Part shown: in pieces, positions 28,962 through 37,271 of the stretch
Layout of the letters: every line of letters begins with the position of its first letter
Numbering within the stretch: the first letter of the stretch is position 1
Assembly (NCBI RefSeq): GCF_000265405.1
Contig: NC_018010.1
Coordinates: 310,001 to 374,000 of the forward strand
Length of the DNA stretch: 64,000 nucleotides
Reading direction: 5' to 3'
DNA from: Belliella baltica DSM 15883
GTDB lineage: Bacteria > Bacteroidota > Bacteroidia > Cytophagales > Cyclobacteriaceae
The notes under the pieces: generated by a model
Databases searched by the model: none
What the model was told of the DNA's origin: nothing
Seen by the model: only the letters and a program-made list of their open reading frames with translations
Program-made: the position numbers and the translations under genes

Positions 28962-29294
28962 TTATTTTAATCCTAATTCAATGATTATACTATTTATTTC
29001 ATCTTTTGTGAGGTTGTCAAGTTCACTTTTATCATAGATGTAAACTAAATAGACTTCCTCTTCTCTTCTCAACATAAAAGATATCACTCTAGCACCACCA
29101 GATTTACCTCTATTTTTAGAAGAAATTGAAATCCTGATTTTATAAAGATTTTGACCTAAGGGAATCCCAAAATCAGGTTCTTCCGAAAGCTTTTCAATCA
29201 GTACTTCAAGTTCATTTTTTAAAGAAGGATATTTCTTCGTTAATTTTTTAAAAAGCTTTTTGAATACTGGAGTGATTACTACTTCAAAGCTCAT
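28962..29294 (-). CDS. type II toxin, RelE/ParE-like
   Basis: 110 residues with the RelE/ParE fold pattern: VVITPVFKKLFKKLTKKYPSL, then the inner strand block GARVISFMLRREEEVYLVYIYDK and a helical C-terminus. Such toxins usually cleave mRNA on the ribosome or poison gyrase. The gene overlaps the upstream antitoxin gene by 11 bases, the standard arrangement. Which target it has cannot be told. Confidence 0.85.
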   Translation of the reverse strand: MSFEVVITPVFKKLFKKLTKKYPSLKNELEVLIEKLSEEPDFGIPLGQNLYKIRISISSKNRGKSGGARVISFMLRREEEVYLVYIYDKSELDNLTKDEINSIIIELGLK

Positions 29295-29484
29295 TTAAAA
29301 AGTCTTTAGCTGTTTGCTTCGGTAATTTACCTTCTCTGATAAGCTTAACTTCAGCAAGACTAACTTTTAGATTATTCAGAGTGTCTTCGTCGACATCTTC
29401 AACCTTCACATAATCAAGTGTTTTGATGAATTCAAGAAAAGTATTGTACTTTTTTTCCGAGATATTTAAAGTTAGCTGTTTCAT
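29284..29484 (-). CDS. antitoxin of the adjacent RelE/ParE-like toxin
   Basis: 66-residue acidic protein, MKQLTLNISEKKYNTFLEF onward, with a C-terminal KLPKQTAKDFLNEL helix likely to wrap the toxin. It is encoded first in the operon and overlaps the toxin gene by 11 bases. The N-terminal beta strand followed by helices resembles Bacteroidota antitoxins of this class. Repeated AAATTTACA words and a consensus promoter lie upstream, suggesting autoregulation. Confidence 0.8.
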   Translation of the reverse strand: MKQLTLNISEKKYNTFLEFIKTLDYVKVEDVDEDTLNNLKVSLAEVKLIREGKLPKQTAKDFLNEL

Positions 29485-29498
29485 ATTATTTCCAAAAT

Positions 29499-29588
29499 AA
29501 ATTTACACTTGAGCCTATTTGATTTCATTCTTGTAAATCTGTTTCCTCAGTAAACAAATTTACATTAATAATAGGTCAATTTCAAAAA
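29499..29588 (-). promoter_or_regulatory. promoter and repeat words upstream of the toxin-antitoxin operon
   Basis: On the minus strand a TTTG -33 box (29586-29583) and TAAATTTG -7 box (29562-29555) are exactly 20 bases apart. The word AAATTTACA occurs at 29499-29507 and 29556-29564 on the plus strand, the second overlapping the -7 box, so an antitoxin complex bound there could block RNA polymerase. Confidence 0.65.
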
Positions 29589-29634
29589 CGTTTCTTTCCT
29601 CTTAAATTAACCCTTAAAAATAAATATTTATCAT

Positions 29635-29672
29635 AAAAAAGGTCTGAACATAATTTTGTCCAGACCTTTTTG
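29635..29672 (-). terminator. terminator of purH
   Basis: AAAAAAGGTCTG and CAGACCTTTTT form a long stem around a loop, with a T tract on the minus strand, 28 bases after the purH stop. Confidence 0.85.
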
Positions 29673-29700
29673 ATTTAGCTATTTATACTTTTCAACTCAC

Positions 29701-31227
29701 TCAATGCTTGAAATGTCTCACTCCTGTCATCACCATACTCATTCCATTTGCATCACAAAAATCAATTGAATCCTGATCTTTGATAGACCCTCCTGGTTGA
29801 ACTACAGCTGAGATTCCTTCTTTGGAAGCGATTTCTACACAATCAGGGAATGGGAAAAATGCATCCGATGCCATCACTGCTCCTTTCAATTCAAAACCAA
29901 AAGACTTGGCTTTTTCAATCGCTTGCCTCAATGCATCTACACGGGAAGTCTGTCCAACTCCTGATGCAAAAAGTTGCGTGCTATTGCTCAAGATAATCGT
30001 GTTCGATTTGGTATGTTTACATACTTTCGCAGCAAAAACTAACGCATCTTGCTCTTCTTCAGTAGGAACTACTTTTGTAACTACTTTGAAATCAGCTTTG
30101 GTCTCAGTTTGCAAATCTTTGTCTTGTTCAATGATCCCGTTAAGCAAGGTTTTGATTTGCTTGGTTCCTTCAATCTGGATTTTCTGTCTCAAAAGGATTC
30201 TGTTTTTCTTTCCTTTCAACAAGGACAAAGCATCTTCATCAAATGATGGCGCGATCAACACTTCAAAGAAAAGGCTATTCATTTCTTCCGCTGCGGCTAA
30301 ATCTACATTTTGGTTGGTAATCAATACCCCGCCAAAAGCAGAAGTCGTATCTGCTTCAAATGCTTTTTGGTACGCCACTTTCACCGAATCAGCTATCGCA
30401 ACGCCACAGGAATTGGTATGCTTCAAGATTGCAAAAGCAGTTTCACCCTTAAATTCAGCGATCAAAGCAACTGCTGCGTCAACATCTACCAAATTATTGT
30501 AAGAAAGATCCTTACCGTTCAATTGATCAAATAACTCTTCTAAGTCACCATAAAAATGTGCTGCCTGATGTGGATTTTCTCCATATCTCAAAGCTTTTGC
30601 TTTTGATTCGGATACTTTTAAAGCAGGAATTCCTTCTGCTCTATTGAAGTAATTAAAAATATGTGTGTCATAATTTGATGAAACTTGGAAAGCTTGAGCT
30701 GCAAAGTACCTTCTATCTTCCAAAGTAGTCGCACCATCTTGCGCTTTCAATCTTTCTTCCAACTCACCATATTGCGCTTTGGATGCGATGATGGTGACAT
30801 CTTTGAAATTCTTAGCGGCTGCACGAATCAAAGAAATACCTCCAATATCAATTTTTTCAATTATATCAGCCTCTGACGCACCCGAAGCCACAGTTTCTTC
30901 AAAAGGATACAAATCCACTATTACCAAATCTATCGCAGGTATATCAAATTCCGTAGCTTGAGAAATATCGCCATCATGATCTCTTCTGTGAAGAATTCCA
31001 CCGAAGATTTTTGGATGCAAAGTTTTAACTCTCCCTCCGAAAATAGATGGATATCCTGTCAATTCTTCAACAGGAATCACCTCAGCACCTTGCTCTTCAA
31101 TGAATTTTTGAGTGCCTCCTGTAGAGTAAATTTTTACTCCCTGAGCTTTAAGCTGAGCGATTATAGGTTCAAGATTGTCTTTGTAAAAGACTGAAATTAA
31201 AGCGGATTGGATTTTTTTGGTAGCCAT
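29701..31227 (-). CDS. purH: bifunctional AICAR transformylase / IMP cyclohydrolase
   Basis: 508 residues, catalysing the last two steps of IMP synthesis. The N-terminal cyclohydrolase domain (MGS-like fold) has GVKIYSTGGTQKFIEE and ELTGYPSIFGGRVKTLHP. The C-terminal transformylase has RYGENPHQAAHFYG and the catalytic KHTNSCGVAIA lysine-histidine pair. purN follows upstream on the same strand, so purine genes are grouped. Confidence 0.97.
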   Translation of the reverse strand: MATKKIQSALISVFYKDNLEPIIAQLKAQGVKIYSTGGTQKFIEEQGAEVIPVEELTGYPSIFGGRVKTLHPKIFGGILHRRDHDGDISQATEFDIPAIDLVIVDLYPFEETVASGASEADIIEKIDIGGISLIRAAAKNFKDVTIIASKAQYGELEERLKAQDGATTLEDRRYFAAQAFQVSSNYDTHIFNYFNRAEGIPALKVSESKAKALRYGENPHQAAHFYGDLEELFDQLNGKDLSYNNLVDVDAAVALIAEFKGETAFAILKHTNSCGVAIADSVKVAYQKAFEADTTSAFGGVLITNQNVDLAAAEEMNSLFFEVLIAPSFDEDALSLLKGKKNRILLRQKIQIEGTKQIKTLLNGIIEQDKDLQTETKADFKVVTKVVPTEEEQDALVFAAKVCKHTKSNTIILSNSTQLFASGVGQTSRVDALRQAIEKAKSFGFELKGAVMASDAFFPFPDCVEIASKEGISAVVQPGGSIKDQDSIDFCDANGMSMVMTGVRHFKH

Positions 31228-31315
31228 GTTTTTTGGTTACTACAGGGAGATTTTTCACGAATGGATAAATCTAATTGCTGTAGCTATATTTTTTGGTGAA
31301 TAATTTTTCAAGTCG

Positions 31316-31323
31316 CAAAGGTA
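31316..31323 (-). promoter_or_regulatory. -7 element upstream of purH
   Basis: Minus-strand TACCTTTG matches TAnnTTTG exactly and lies 89 bases before the purH start, between purN and purH. No good -33 box is seen because that area falls at the end of purN. Confidence 0.35.
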
Positions 31324-31337
31324 GGAAAACCAAGGGA

Positions 31338-31895
31338 TTAAAGCAGGCTTTCTATTACATTTGGAAAGTATTTATGCTCCAATTCATGAACTTTATTGGC
31401 TATATCCTCTGGAGAGTCTTTTTCCAAAACCTCCACTCCAGCCTGAAAAATCACTTTCCCCTCATCATAATTTTCATTCACCAAGTGAATAGTAATTCCT
31501 GTTTCTTTGTCTCCAGCATCTTTTACTGCTTGATGAACATACATCCCGTACATCCCCTTCCCTCCATGCTTTGGAAGTAAGGCCGGGTGGATATTCACTA
31601 TTTTATCCGGAAAATTCTTAATGAACTCATCAGGAATCTTAAGTAAAAACCCTGCTAACACAACCAAGTCTATTTCTAAACTGAGCAATTTAGCTGTCAG
31701 CATTCCTGATTCTAACTCCTTTTTTGAAAAAGTAAATGAAGGAACATTATATTTTTTGGCCCGCTCTAGTACAAAAGCCTCTTTTTTATTTGATGCTACC
31801 AAGGAAACTTGGGCTTTTTCAGTTTTAGAAAAATACTCCATGATTTTTTCAGCATTGGATCCACTTCCTGAGGCAAGAATTGCTATTTTTTTCAA
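31338..31895 (-). CDS. purN: phosphoribosylglycinamide formyltransferase
   Basis: 185-residue 10-formyl-THF-dependent GAR transformylase (third step of purine synthesis). N-terminal AILASGSGSNAEKIMEYF binds the phosphate; LVVLAGFLLKIPDEF, NIHPALLPKHGGKGMYG (catalytic His with conserved Pro) and DKETGITIHLVNENYDEG are family blocks. It precedes purH on the same strand by 110 bases. Confidence 0.97.
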   Translation of the reverse strand: MKKIAILASGSGSNAEKIMEYFSKTEKAQVSLVASNKKEAFVLERAKKYNVPSFTFSKKELESGMLTAKLLSLEIDLVVLAGFLLKIPDEFIKNFPDKIVNIHPALLPKHGGKGMYGMYVHQAVKDAGDKETGITIHLVNENYDEGKVIFQAGVEVLEKDSPEDIANKVHELEHKYFPNVIESLL

Positions 31896-32028
31896 GGTGA
31901 TTAGCTTTTTAGATTTGGAAAAGTAAAATTACAGATTTCTCAAGAAGAATTTAAATGTTTCCAGATTCATTGGGCAACCTTTAGTGGTATTTTCCCCGTT
32001 AAGCTATCTGAAACTAATACTAAATTAT

Positions 32029-32805
32029 ATGAGAAATCTCCTGTTTTTATCCATCCTTGCTTTAATGATTTCATCCTGTACTGTTGTAAGACAAGGTGAG
32101 GTCGGAGTCAAACGTAAATTCGGTAAATTAAATAGCAACATTTCTGATGCCGGACTTATCAGCTACAATCCCTTCACCACTACAGTGATAAAAGTCCCTG
32201 TCAGAACCGTCAATCAAGAAGTTAAACTTAATCTTCCGAGCAAAGAAGGATTGACAATAGAATCAGAAATTTCAATCCTCTACAGTATCGAAAAGGATAA
32301 AGTCCCATTTATCCTTGAAGATGTGGGCACAAATTATGAAAGGGTACTGATCATGAACGTTTTCAGATCTGCCGCTGCAGATGTGACCGCTCAATATATG
32401 GCTAAAGACATGCACTCGGGTATGCGTGGACAAATCGAGAATCAAATAAAAGATCGCATGCATGAATCCCTTTTAGAAAGAGGGTTTGTCATAGAAAAAG
32501 TATTGATGAAAAGCATCCAACTTCCTGTAGAACTTAGTCGTGCTATAGAAAGAAAACTTCAAGCGGAACAGGAAGCTCAGCAGATGCAATATGTACTCGA
32601 TAGAGAACGACAGGAAGCAGAAAGAAGACGCATTGAAGCGGAAGGAACCCGAAATGCTCAAATGATTCTTGCTGAAGGTTTGGTCAGAGAGATCATAGAA
32701 TTAAGAAGTATCGAAGCTTTCCGTGAACTTGCCAACTCACCCAATACCAAAATCATCATCACCGATGGCAAAACTCCTTATCTGATCAATAGTCAGAAGG
32801 ATTAA
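32029..32805 (+). CDS. SPFH/prohibitin-family lipoprotein
   Basis: 258 residues. The signal peptide MRNLLFLSILALMISSC ends in a lipobox, so the protein is lipid anchored. The SPFH (band 7) domain spans about residues 20-170, beginning VRQGEVGVKRKFGKL, and is followed by a long charged coiled coil (QAEQEAQQMQYVLDRERQE). The frame is open to 31984 but the lipobox start is preferred. Prohibitin-like proteins scaffold membrane proteases and other complexes; the partner here is unknown. Confidence 0.88.
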   Translation: MRNLLFLSILALMISSCTVVRQGEVGVKRKFGKLNSNISDAGLISYNPFTTTVIKVPVRTVNQEVKLNLPSKEGLTIESEISILYSIEKDKVPFILEDVGTNYERVLIMNVFRSAAADVTAQYMAKDMHSGMRGQIENQIKDRMHESLLERGFVIEKVLMKSIQLPVELSRAIERKLQAEQEAQQMQYVLDRERQEAERRRIEAEGTRNAQMILAEGLVREIIELRSIEAFRELANSPNTKIIITDGKTPYLINSQKD

Positions 32806-32933
32806 GGGCGGAAAAAAAATAAATATAATTGATCAAGCAGATCTTTAGTGATGAGTCATCCAAAAAGACTTGCTTATTTTTCGTTTTATTTTAGATAAAA
32901 CTGCAAATTGAAATTAAATTAAAAAATTTGATT

Positions 32934-33068
32934 ATGTTGACTCAAGCGGAAGTTAAAAAGCAATTAAAAAATCTGCCAGAGGAATTTTCACTTGATGATT
33001 TGGTTGAACAACTGATAGTAATTCAGAAAATCGAAAAAGGTCTGAACAAAAGAAAACTTCTCCCATGA
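32934..33068 (+). pseudogene. orphan antitoxin-like small ORF, probably truncated
   Basis: A 44-residue frame, MLTQAEVKKQLKNLPEEF and then SLDDLVEQLIVIQKIEKG, resembles the N-terminal part of Bacteroidota antitoxins that carry NLPEEFSLDDL-type helices. Those proteins normally continue with a FSHEEA-like segment. Here the frame ends in LNKRKLLP, but shifting by one base after EKGL gives TKENFSHDF, so a frameshift has probably cut the gene. No toxin follows. The family match is from memory and not tested. Confidence 0.4.
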
Positions 33069-33205
33069 TTTTTAGCCAAGCAAGATGGCAATGACTTTTA
33101 CATTTTTTTTTTAATAGCCTATCCCATAGCCTTTGAAAATTGCTGAAACCAGAATGATCGATCTTTTCATCTGTGATCACCCGGAAAATCTGTGTTATCA
33201 GCGTT

Positions 33206-34063
33206 CTACAACAGCCCCATACTAATAATCCCAGTCAACATCAGCAGCTTGGATAAAATGCTCAACTGTGTAAAGTGCTCCTTGCGATCCGCATTGTAAA
33301 TCTTGTACATAAATAAAAAGAATAAGAAACTCATCCCCCCAAAATAATAGAATAGGGAAGCACTATTAATCTTAAAAGTGACCGTCATTATAGCACAAAC
33401 AAAAGCAATTGCGATCACAAAAATCACCCTTTTGGTATTTCGAAACCCAAGCACAATCGGTAATGTCTTGCAACCATGCTTCCTGTCCCCTTGCCTATCC
33501 TCTATATCCTTGATTATCTCACGGATCAAGTTGATGAAAAATGCAAAAATCGCATAGGTTAGCACCAGTAATTCCGATTGCTGATAGTAATACCCTACAA
33601 TCCATATCGCTACACCAGTCAATAATGCCACAACAAAATTGCCTATAAATGGCAAGCGCTTCAGCTGATTGCTATAAAGCCAAAGTAGGAAAGCCGAAAC
33701 AAAAGTAATCACTCCTACCCGAGGACTTACATACCAAGCAATCCCAATACCCGTGAAATTTAAAACTGTATGAAAAAAAATCACCATCCTACGTTTAACA
33801 CCCTTTCCAATAATCACCTCATCAGGCTTATTGATATAATCAATTTTCACATCATAATAATCATTGATCATATATCCAGAAGCGGTAATGATCACCGTAG
33901 AGAAAACCAATAAATATAAATTGACATCCTGAACCACAGGCAAACCCTGCCTACTTGTCTCCACCAAAAAATAAGCAGTCATCAGTTGCGCAAAAGCAAC
34001 TATGATCAAATTAGCAGGACGGCTGATTTTGAATAAACTCCAAAAAGAAAATGATTGAGCCAT
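33206..34063 (-). CDS. UbiA-family prenyltransferase
   Basis: 285-residue membrane enzyme with about eight helices. The two aspartate-rich motifs that bind prenyl diphosphate through magnesium are NDYYDVKIDYINKPD and DIEDRQGDRKHGCKTLPIV. Bacteroidota copies are often annotated geranylgeranylglycerol-phosphate geranylgeranyltransferase or a 4-hydroxybenzoate-type transferase. Acceptor and chain length cannot be read, and no quinone gene is adjacent. Confidence 0.88.
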   Translation of the reverse strand: MAQSFSFWSLFKISRPANLIIVAFAQLMTAYFLVETSRQGLPVVQDVNLYLLVFSTVIITASGYMINDYYDVKIDYINKPDEVIIGKGVKRRMVIFFHTVLNFTGIGIAWYVSPRVGVITFVSAFLLWLYSNQLKRLPFIGNFVVALLTGVAIWIVGYYYQQSELLVLTYAIFAFFINLIREIIKDIEDRQGDRKHGCKTLPIVLGFRNTKRVIFVIAIAFVCAIMTVTFKINSASLFYYFGGMSFLFFLFMYKIYNADRKEHFTQLSILSKLLMLTGIISMGLL

Positions 34064-34529
34064 GTATGTAGTTGGATTACAATGTAAAAATAAGACAAGA
34101 ATCTGGCATTGGAAGGAAGAAGGGTAATTTAGATTGTAGATGCTGAAATAAAAATGTTTGGCTAAAACCTTAAATATATAAAGATGCTTGGTAAGGATGG
34201 GCTAAAGCACCATCCCAATTGAAAACACTAAAATATTGATTTTTTTTAATCTTACAGTTTTCCAATTTTCCAATCCGACACGCCTGTGCCTATGGCGTAG
34301 CGGACAAATTCTTCAACTCTCTGCTATCAAAGCTATGCTTTATCGACAACCAAGTCACCTCGACGCTAGGAGAGGTCTCGTCTTTCCTAGATTCCTCCTT
34401 CTGAATTGCCTCCTGCTTTAGCTGGAGGATAAAATAATAATTTATGATGATAAGGAGGGGGTTTAGCCAAAAATCCAAACAAAATATCTTTGCGAAACTT
34501 AGCTCCTCCCCTTCCTTTGCGAGAACCCT
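34064..34529. repeat. 466-base noncoding stretch with repeat-like hairpins
   Basis: No credible gene lies here; the short frames overlap each other on opposite strands. Near 34409-34428 a hairpin CCTCCTGC-TTTA-GCTGGAGG (seven pairs and one mismatch) stands in a GC-richer block starting near 34276. The block is compositionally unlike the AT-rich spacers around it and looks like an interspersed REP-type element. That is a guess from form; copy number elsewhere in the genome would decide. Confidence 0.35.
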
Positions 34530-36665
34530 TTACCTTTCCTCCGCCAAAGCAACTTTCAACTGAAAATAAGAATACCTTTCTCCAAAGTGCTCTTTTAATG
34601 GCTTCAAAAAATGTGTCCCCTGTCGTCTGTAAGCCAATCGAATATTGAGAAGATCATCTTTTGAAAGAAATTTCTCCGCATCAAGTTCCTTTTTCTTGAC
34701 CATATTCACCAAATGATCTTCCACAGTATTGAAAGTCATCCCTCTTGCTTCTGCGATTTGATAAATATTTTTTCCTTCATTGAAAAGTTTCATCGTCATC
34801 AACTCAGACTGCGAATTCCGAAGTGGTTTGGTTCTTTGGGTTAGAATCTTTCGCTTGGGAGTAAGCTTGTTTTTCTCCGCATAGTCAGCAATTATTTTCA
34901 TAAAATCACTTCCATAACTCTGTGCTTTCACCTGTCCAACACCAGAAATCTCCAAGAATGATTGTTCATCAATCGGCAAATAAGTAGCCATCTCAACCAA
35001 GGAACTGTCAGCAAAAACCACATAAGGAGGTACGCCACTTTTCTGTGCAATCGAAAATCTCAATGCTTTCAATTCATCTAACAATTCTTCATGATATGTA
35101 CTCGGTTTATTGGAGACTTCTGGCAAAGCCTCTTCCATCGGCAGCAAAATTTTCTCTTTAGCCTTTAACTTTTGCCAAGCGAATTCTGTGAGTTTCAGGG
35201 TTGGAAACTGTGCTCCAGCTTCTGCCAAATAATCCTCTTGAACCAGTTTGTCGCACAAATCCTTCCAAAAGGACTCAGGCCTGTCTTTCCCAATCCCATA
35301 AACACTTAAGCTTTGATGTGCTTCTTGTACTTTGGCGGATTTGGAGCCTCGGAGGATCAACAACACATAGCCAATCCCGAAACTTTCTCCTAATCTTGCA
35401 ATGGTGGATAGCAACATCTGCGAGGGAATAGTCATGTCTTGCCTATTCCCTTTTTGGAAGCAAATGTCACAATTGCCACAATCTCCTGTATGGTCTTCTC
35501 CAAAGTAATTCAATAAAAATTTCCTCCGACAAATTTTCGTCTGACAGAATGATTTCATCTTTTCCAGCTTCTCTTGCATCACATGGGCAAACTCCTGATT
35601 ATCTCCCCGATCCAGCATTCTGCCCAAGGTATTGGCATCTTGACCTGAGTAAAAAAGCAAGGCATCACTCGGCAGGCCATCTCGACCTGCCCTTCCTGTT
35701 TCCTGATAGTAACCTTCTACATTCTGGGGCATATTCATGTGAACAACAAATCGCACATTTGATTTATCTATCCCCATTCCAAAAGCTATGGTTGCCACCA
35801 TGATTTTCACTTCATCTTTGATGAAAAGTTCTTGATTTTTCTCCCGCTCCTCTCTTGGCAACCCCGCATGATAAGGCAAAGCTGATAATCCTCGGGCTTG
35901 CAATTCGGAGGCGGTTTCTTCTACATTTTTTCTAGAAAGACAATAAATTACACCTGAGTCTTTTTTATGGAAATCCAAAAATTCCAACAGTTTCCCCATT
36001 GCATCTCTTTTCGCAGTAACCCGATAGGTGATATTGCTTCTGTCAAAAGAGGAAATAAACCACTGTGGCGTTTTTAACCCCAACTTATCAGCAATATCCT
36101 TTCTAGTCAACTTATCCGCCGTAGCCGTCAATGCGATAAAGGGTATTTGAGGAAATGATTTTCTCAACTCGCCAATTTTCAAATATTCAGGCCTAAAATC
36201 ATGTCCCCATTGGGAAACACAATGTGCTTCATCTATAGCGACGAGAGATAAATTCACGGTTTTCAAAAAGTCTATCAATGGATAATCACCTCTATACAAG
36301 CGCTCCGGAGCAATGTATAAAAGCTTGATTTTTCCTGATTGAATCTGTGAAGAAATAAAGCGCTGCTCACTTTGACTTTGAGAGGAATTTAAAAAAGCGG
36401 CAGGAATTCCATTCGCATTTAAAGCATCTACTTGATCCTTCATCAAAGAGATCAAAGGCGAAATCACCAATGTCAATCCATCAAAAATCATTGCAGGAAC
36501 TTGGTAACATACAGATTTCCCTCCACCTGTCGGCATCAAGACAATGGTGTCTTTTTTTGAAAGAACTGATTGAATAATCTGCTTCTGATTTCCCCTAAAT
36601 TCAGAATACCCAAAAAATTCCTTTAGTATTCCTTCTGACTTAACTACTGATTCAGCTTGGTTCAT
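34530..36665 (-). CDS. recQ: ATP-dependent DNA helicase RecQ
   Basis: 711 residues. Walker A is MPTGGGKSVCYQVPA, the DEAH box is AIDEAHCVSQWGHDFRPEY and motif VI is QETGRAGRDG. A zinc cluster (CQTKICRR...CGNCDIC) and winged helix form the RQC domain, then an HRDC domain (LRFSIAQKSGVPPYVVF to GVGQVKAQSYG) and a C-terminal helix-turn-helix extension of about 90 residues. It unwinds branched DNA in repair and recombination. Complete and standard. Confidence 0.96.
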   Translation of the reverse strand: MNQAESVVKSEGILKEFFGYSEFRGNQKQIIQSVLSKKDTIVLMPTGGGKSVCYQVPAMIFDGLTLVISPLISLMKDQVDALNANGIPAAFLNSSQSQSEQRFISSQIQSGKIKLLYIAPERLYRGDYPLIDFLKTVNLSLVAIDEAHCVSQWGHDFRPEYLKIGELRKSFPQIPFIALTATADKLTRKDIADKLGLKTPQWFISSFDRSNITYRVTAKRDAMGKLLEFLDFHKKDSGVIYCLSRKNVEETASELQARGLSALPYHAGLPREEREKNQELFIKDEVKIMVATIAFGMGIDKSNVRFVVHMNMPQNVEGYYQETGRAGRDGLPSDALLFYSGQDANTLGRMLDRGDNQEFAHVMQEKLEKMKSFCQTKICRRKFLLNYFGEDHTGDCGNCDICFQKGNRQDMTIPSQMLLSTIARLGESFGIGYVLLILRGSKSAKVQEAHQSLSVYGIGKDRPESFWKDLCDKLVQEDYLAEAGAQFPTLKLTEFAWQKLKAKEKILLPMEEALPEVSNKPSTYHEELLDELKALRFSIAQKSGVPPYVVFADSSLVEMATYLPIDEQSFLEISGVGQVKAQSYGSDFMKIIADYAEKNKLTPKRKILTQRTKPLRNSQSELMTMKLFNEGKNIYQIAEARGMTFNTVEDHLVNMVKKKELDAEKFLSKDDLLNIRLAYRRQGTHFLKPLKEHFGERYSYFQLKVALAEER

Positions 36666-36914
36666 GGCTTATTGGTAAGTAAAAATGAAAATTGAAATTA
36701 ATAAATCTACAGCATTCAAGAAAAAGAACTCCGCTTATTCATAGTTAAATAAGTACTTCTTGGATAAGATATTTCATTTCATTTTTTACCTATTTGAATA
36801 AAAAATATGCTTATTTATACTTTTTAACTGGCTAAATATAAGATTATTGGACTTTGGAATAGAAATTGCATACTTATTAATATAATTTATTTTCAACTAA
36901 ACCAATATATTGTT

Positions 36915-37118
36915 ATGTCTTTAAACTTGAAAATCAAAGGAAATTGGAATGAAATGAAAGGTAAACTCAAAGAGAAATACGGAGAGTTAACCGATGATGA
37001 TTTAGCTTACGCAGAAGGTCAGGAAGATCAACTGCTAGGTAAACTTCAGAAGAAAACTGGAGCCGCTAAAGAAGAATTAAGCAAGTTCCTCTTCGACAAA
37101 GATGGAGATGTTAAATAG
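36915..37118 (+). CDS. CsbD family protein
   Basis: 67 residues. The CsbD signature is clear: LKIKGNWNEMKGKLKEKYG, DDDLAYAEGQEDQLLGKLQ and a closing KKTGAAKEELSKFL. CsbD-like proteins are small, hydrophilic, stress-induced proteins of unknown activity. It is a single-gene unit with 249 bases of AT-rich spacer upstream, where I see no exact TAnnTTTG box, and a terminator 20 bases downstream. Confidence 0.9.
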   Translation: MSLNLKIKGNWNEMKGKLKEKYGELTDDDLAYAEGQEDQLLGKLQKKTGAAKEELSKFLFDKDGDVK

Positions 37119-37137
37119 AATAAAATTAGAAATTAAG

Positions 37138-37168
37138 AAGCTCGGTTAATCCCGGGCTTTTTTTTTGA
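37138..37168 (+). terminator. terminator after the csbD-like gene
   Basis: AAGCTCGG and CCGGGCTT pair (8 bp, one G-T) around TTAATC, followed by nine T. Confidence 0.85.
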
Positions 37169-37271
37169 TATTTTTCTAATTCTTATCGAATTCAAATTAG
37201 CAAAATCACTTTCAGTGGAATTTCGTTTGATTTCATTAAATTTGATACATATAATATAAACCCAAAGGAAA

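Noticed and set aside
31228..31337. A purine riboswitch upstream of purH.
   Set aside because: The spacer lacks the conserved three-way junction elements and is largely AT-rich.
32953..33180. A 75-residue minus-strand gene between the SPFH and UbiA genes.
   Set aside because: It is antisense to the antitoxin-like frame and has no recognisable protein features.
34236..34478. Two short overlapping frames on opposite strands near 34.3 kb.
   Set aside because: Both are translations of a noncoding repeat-like block.
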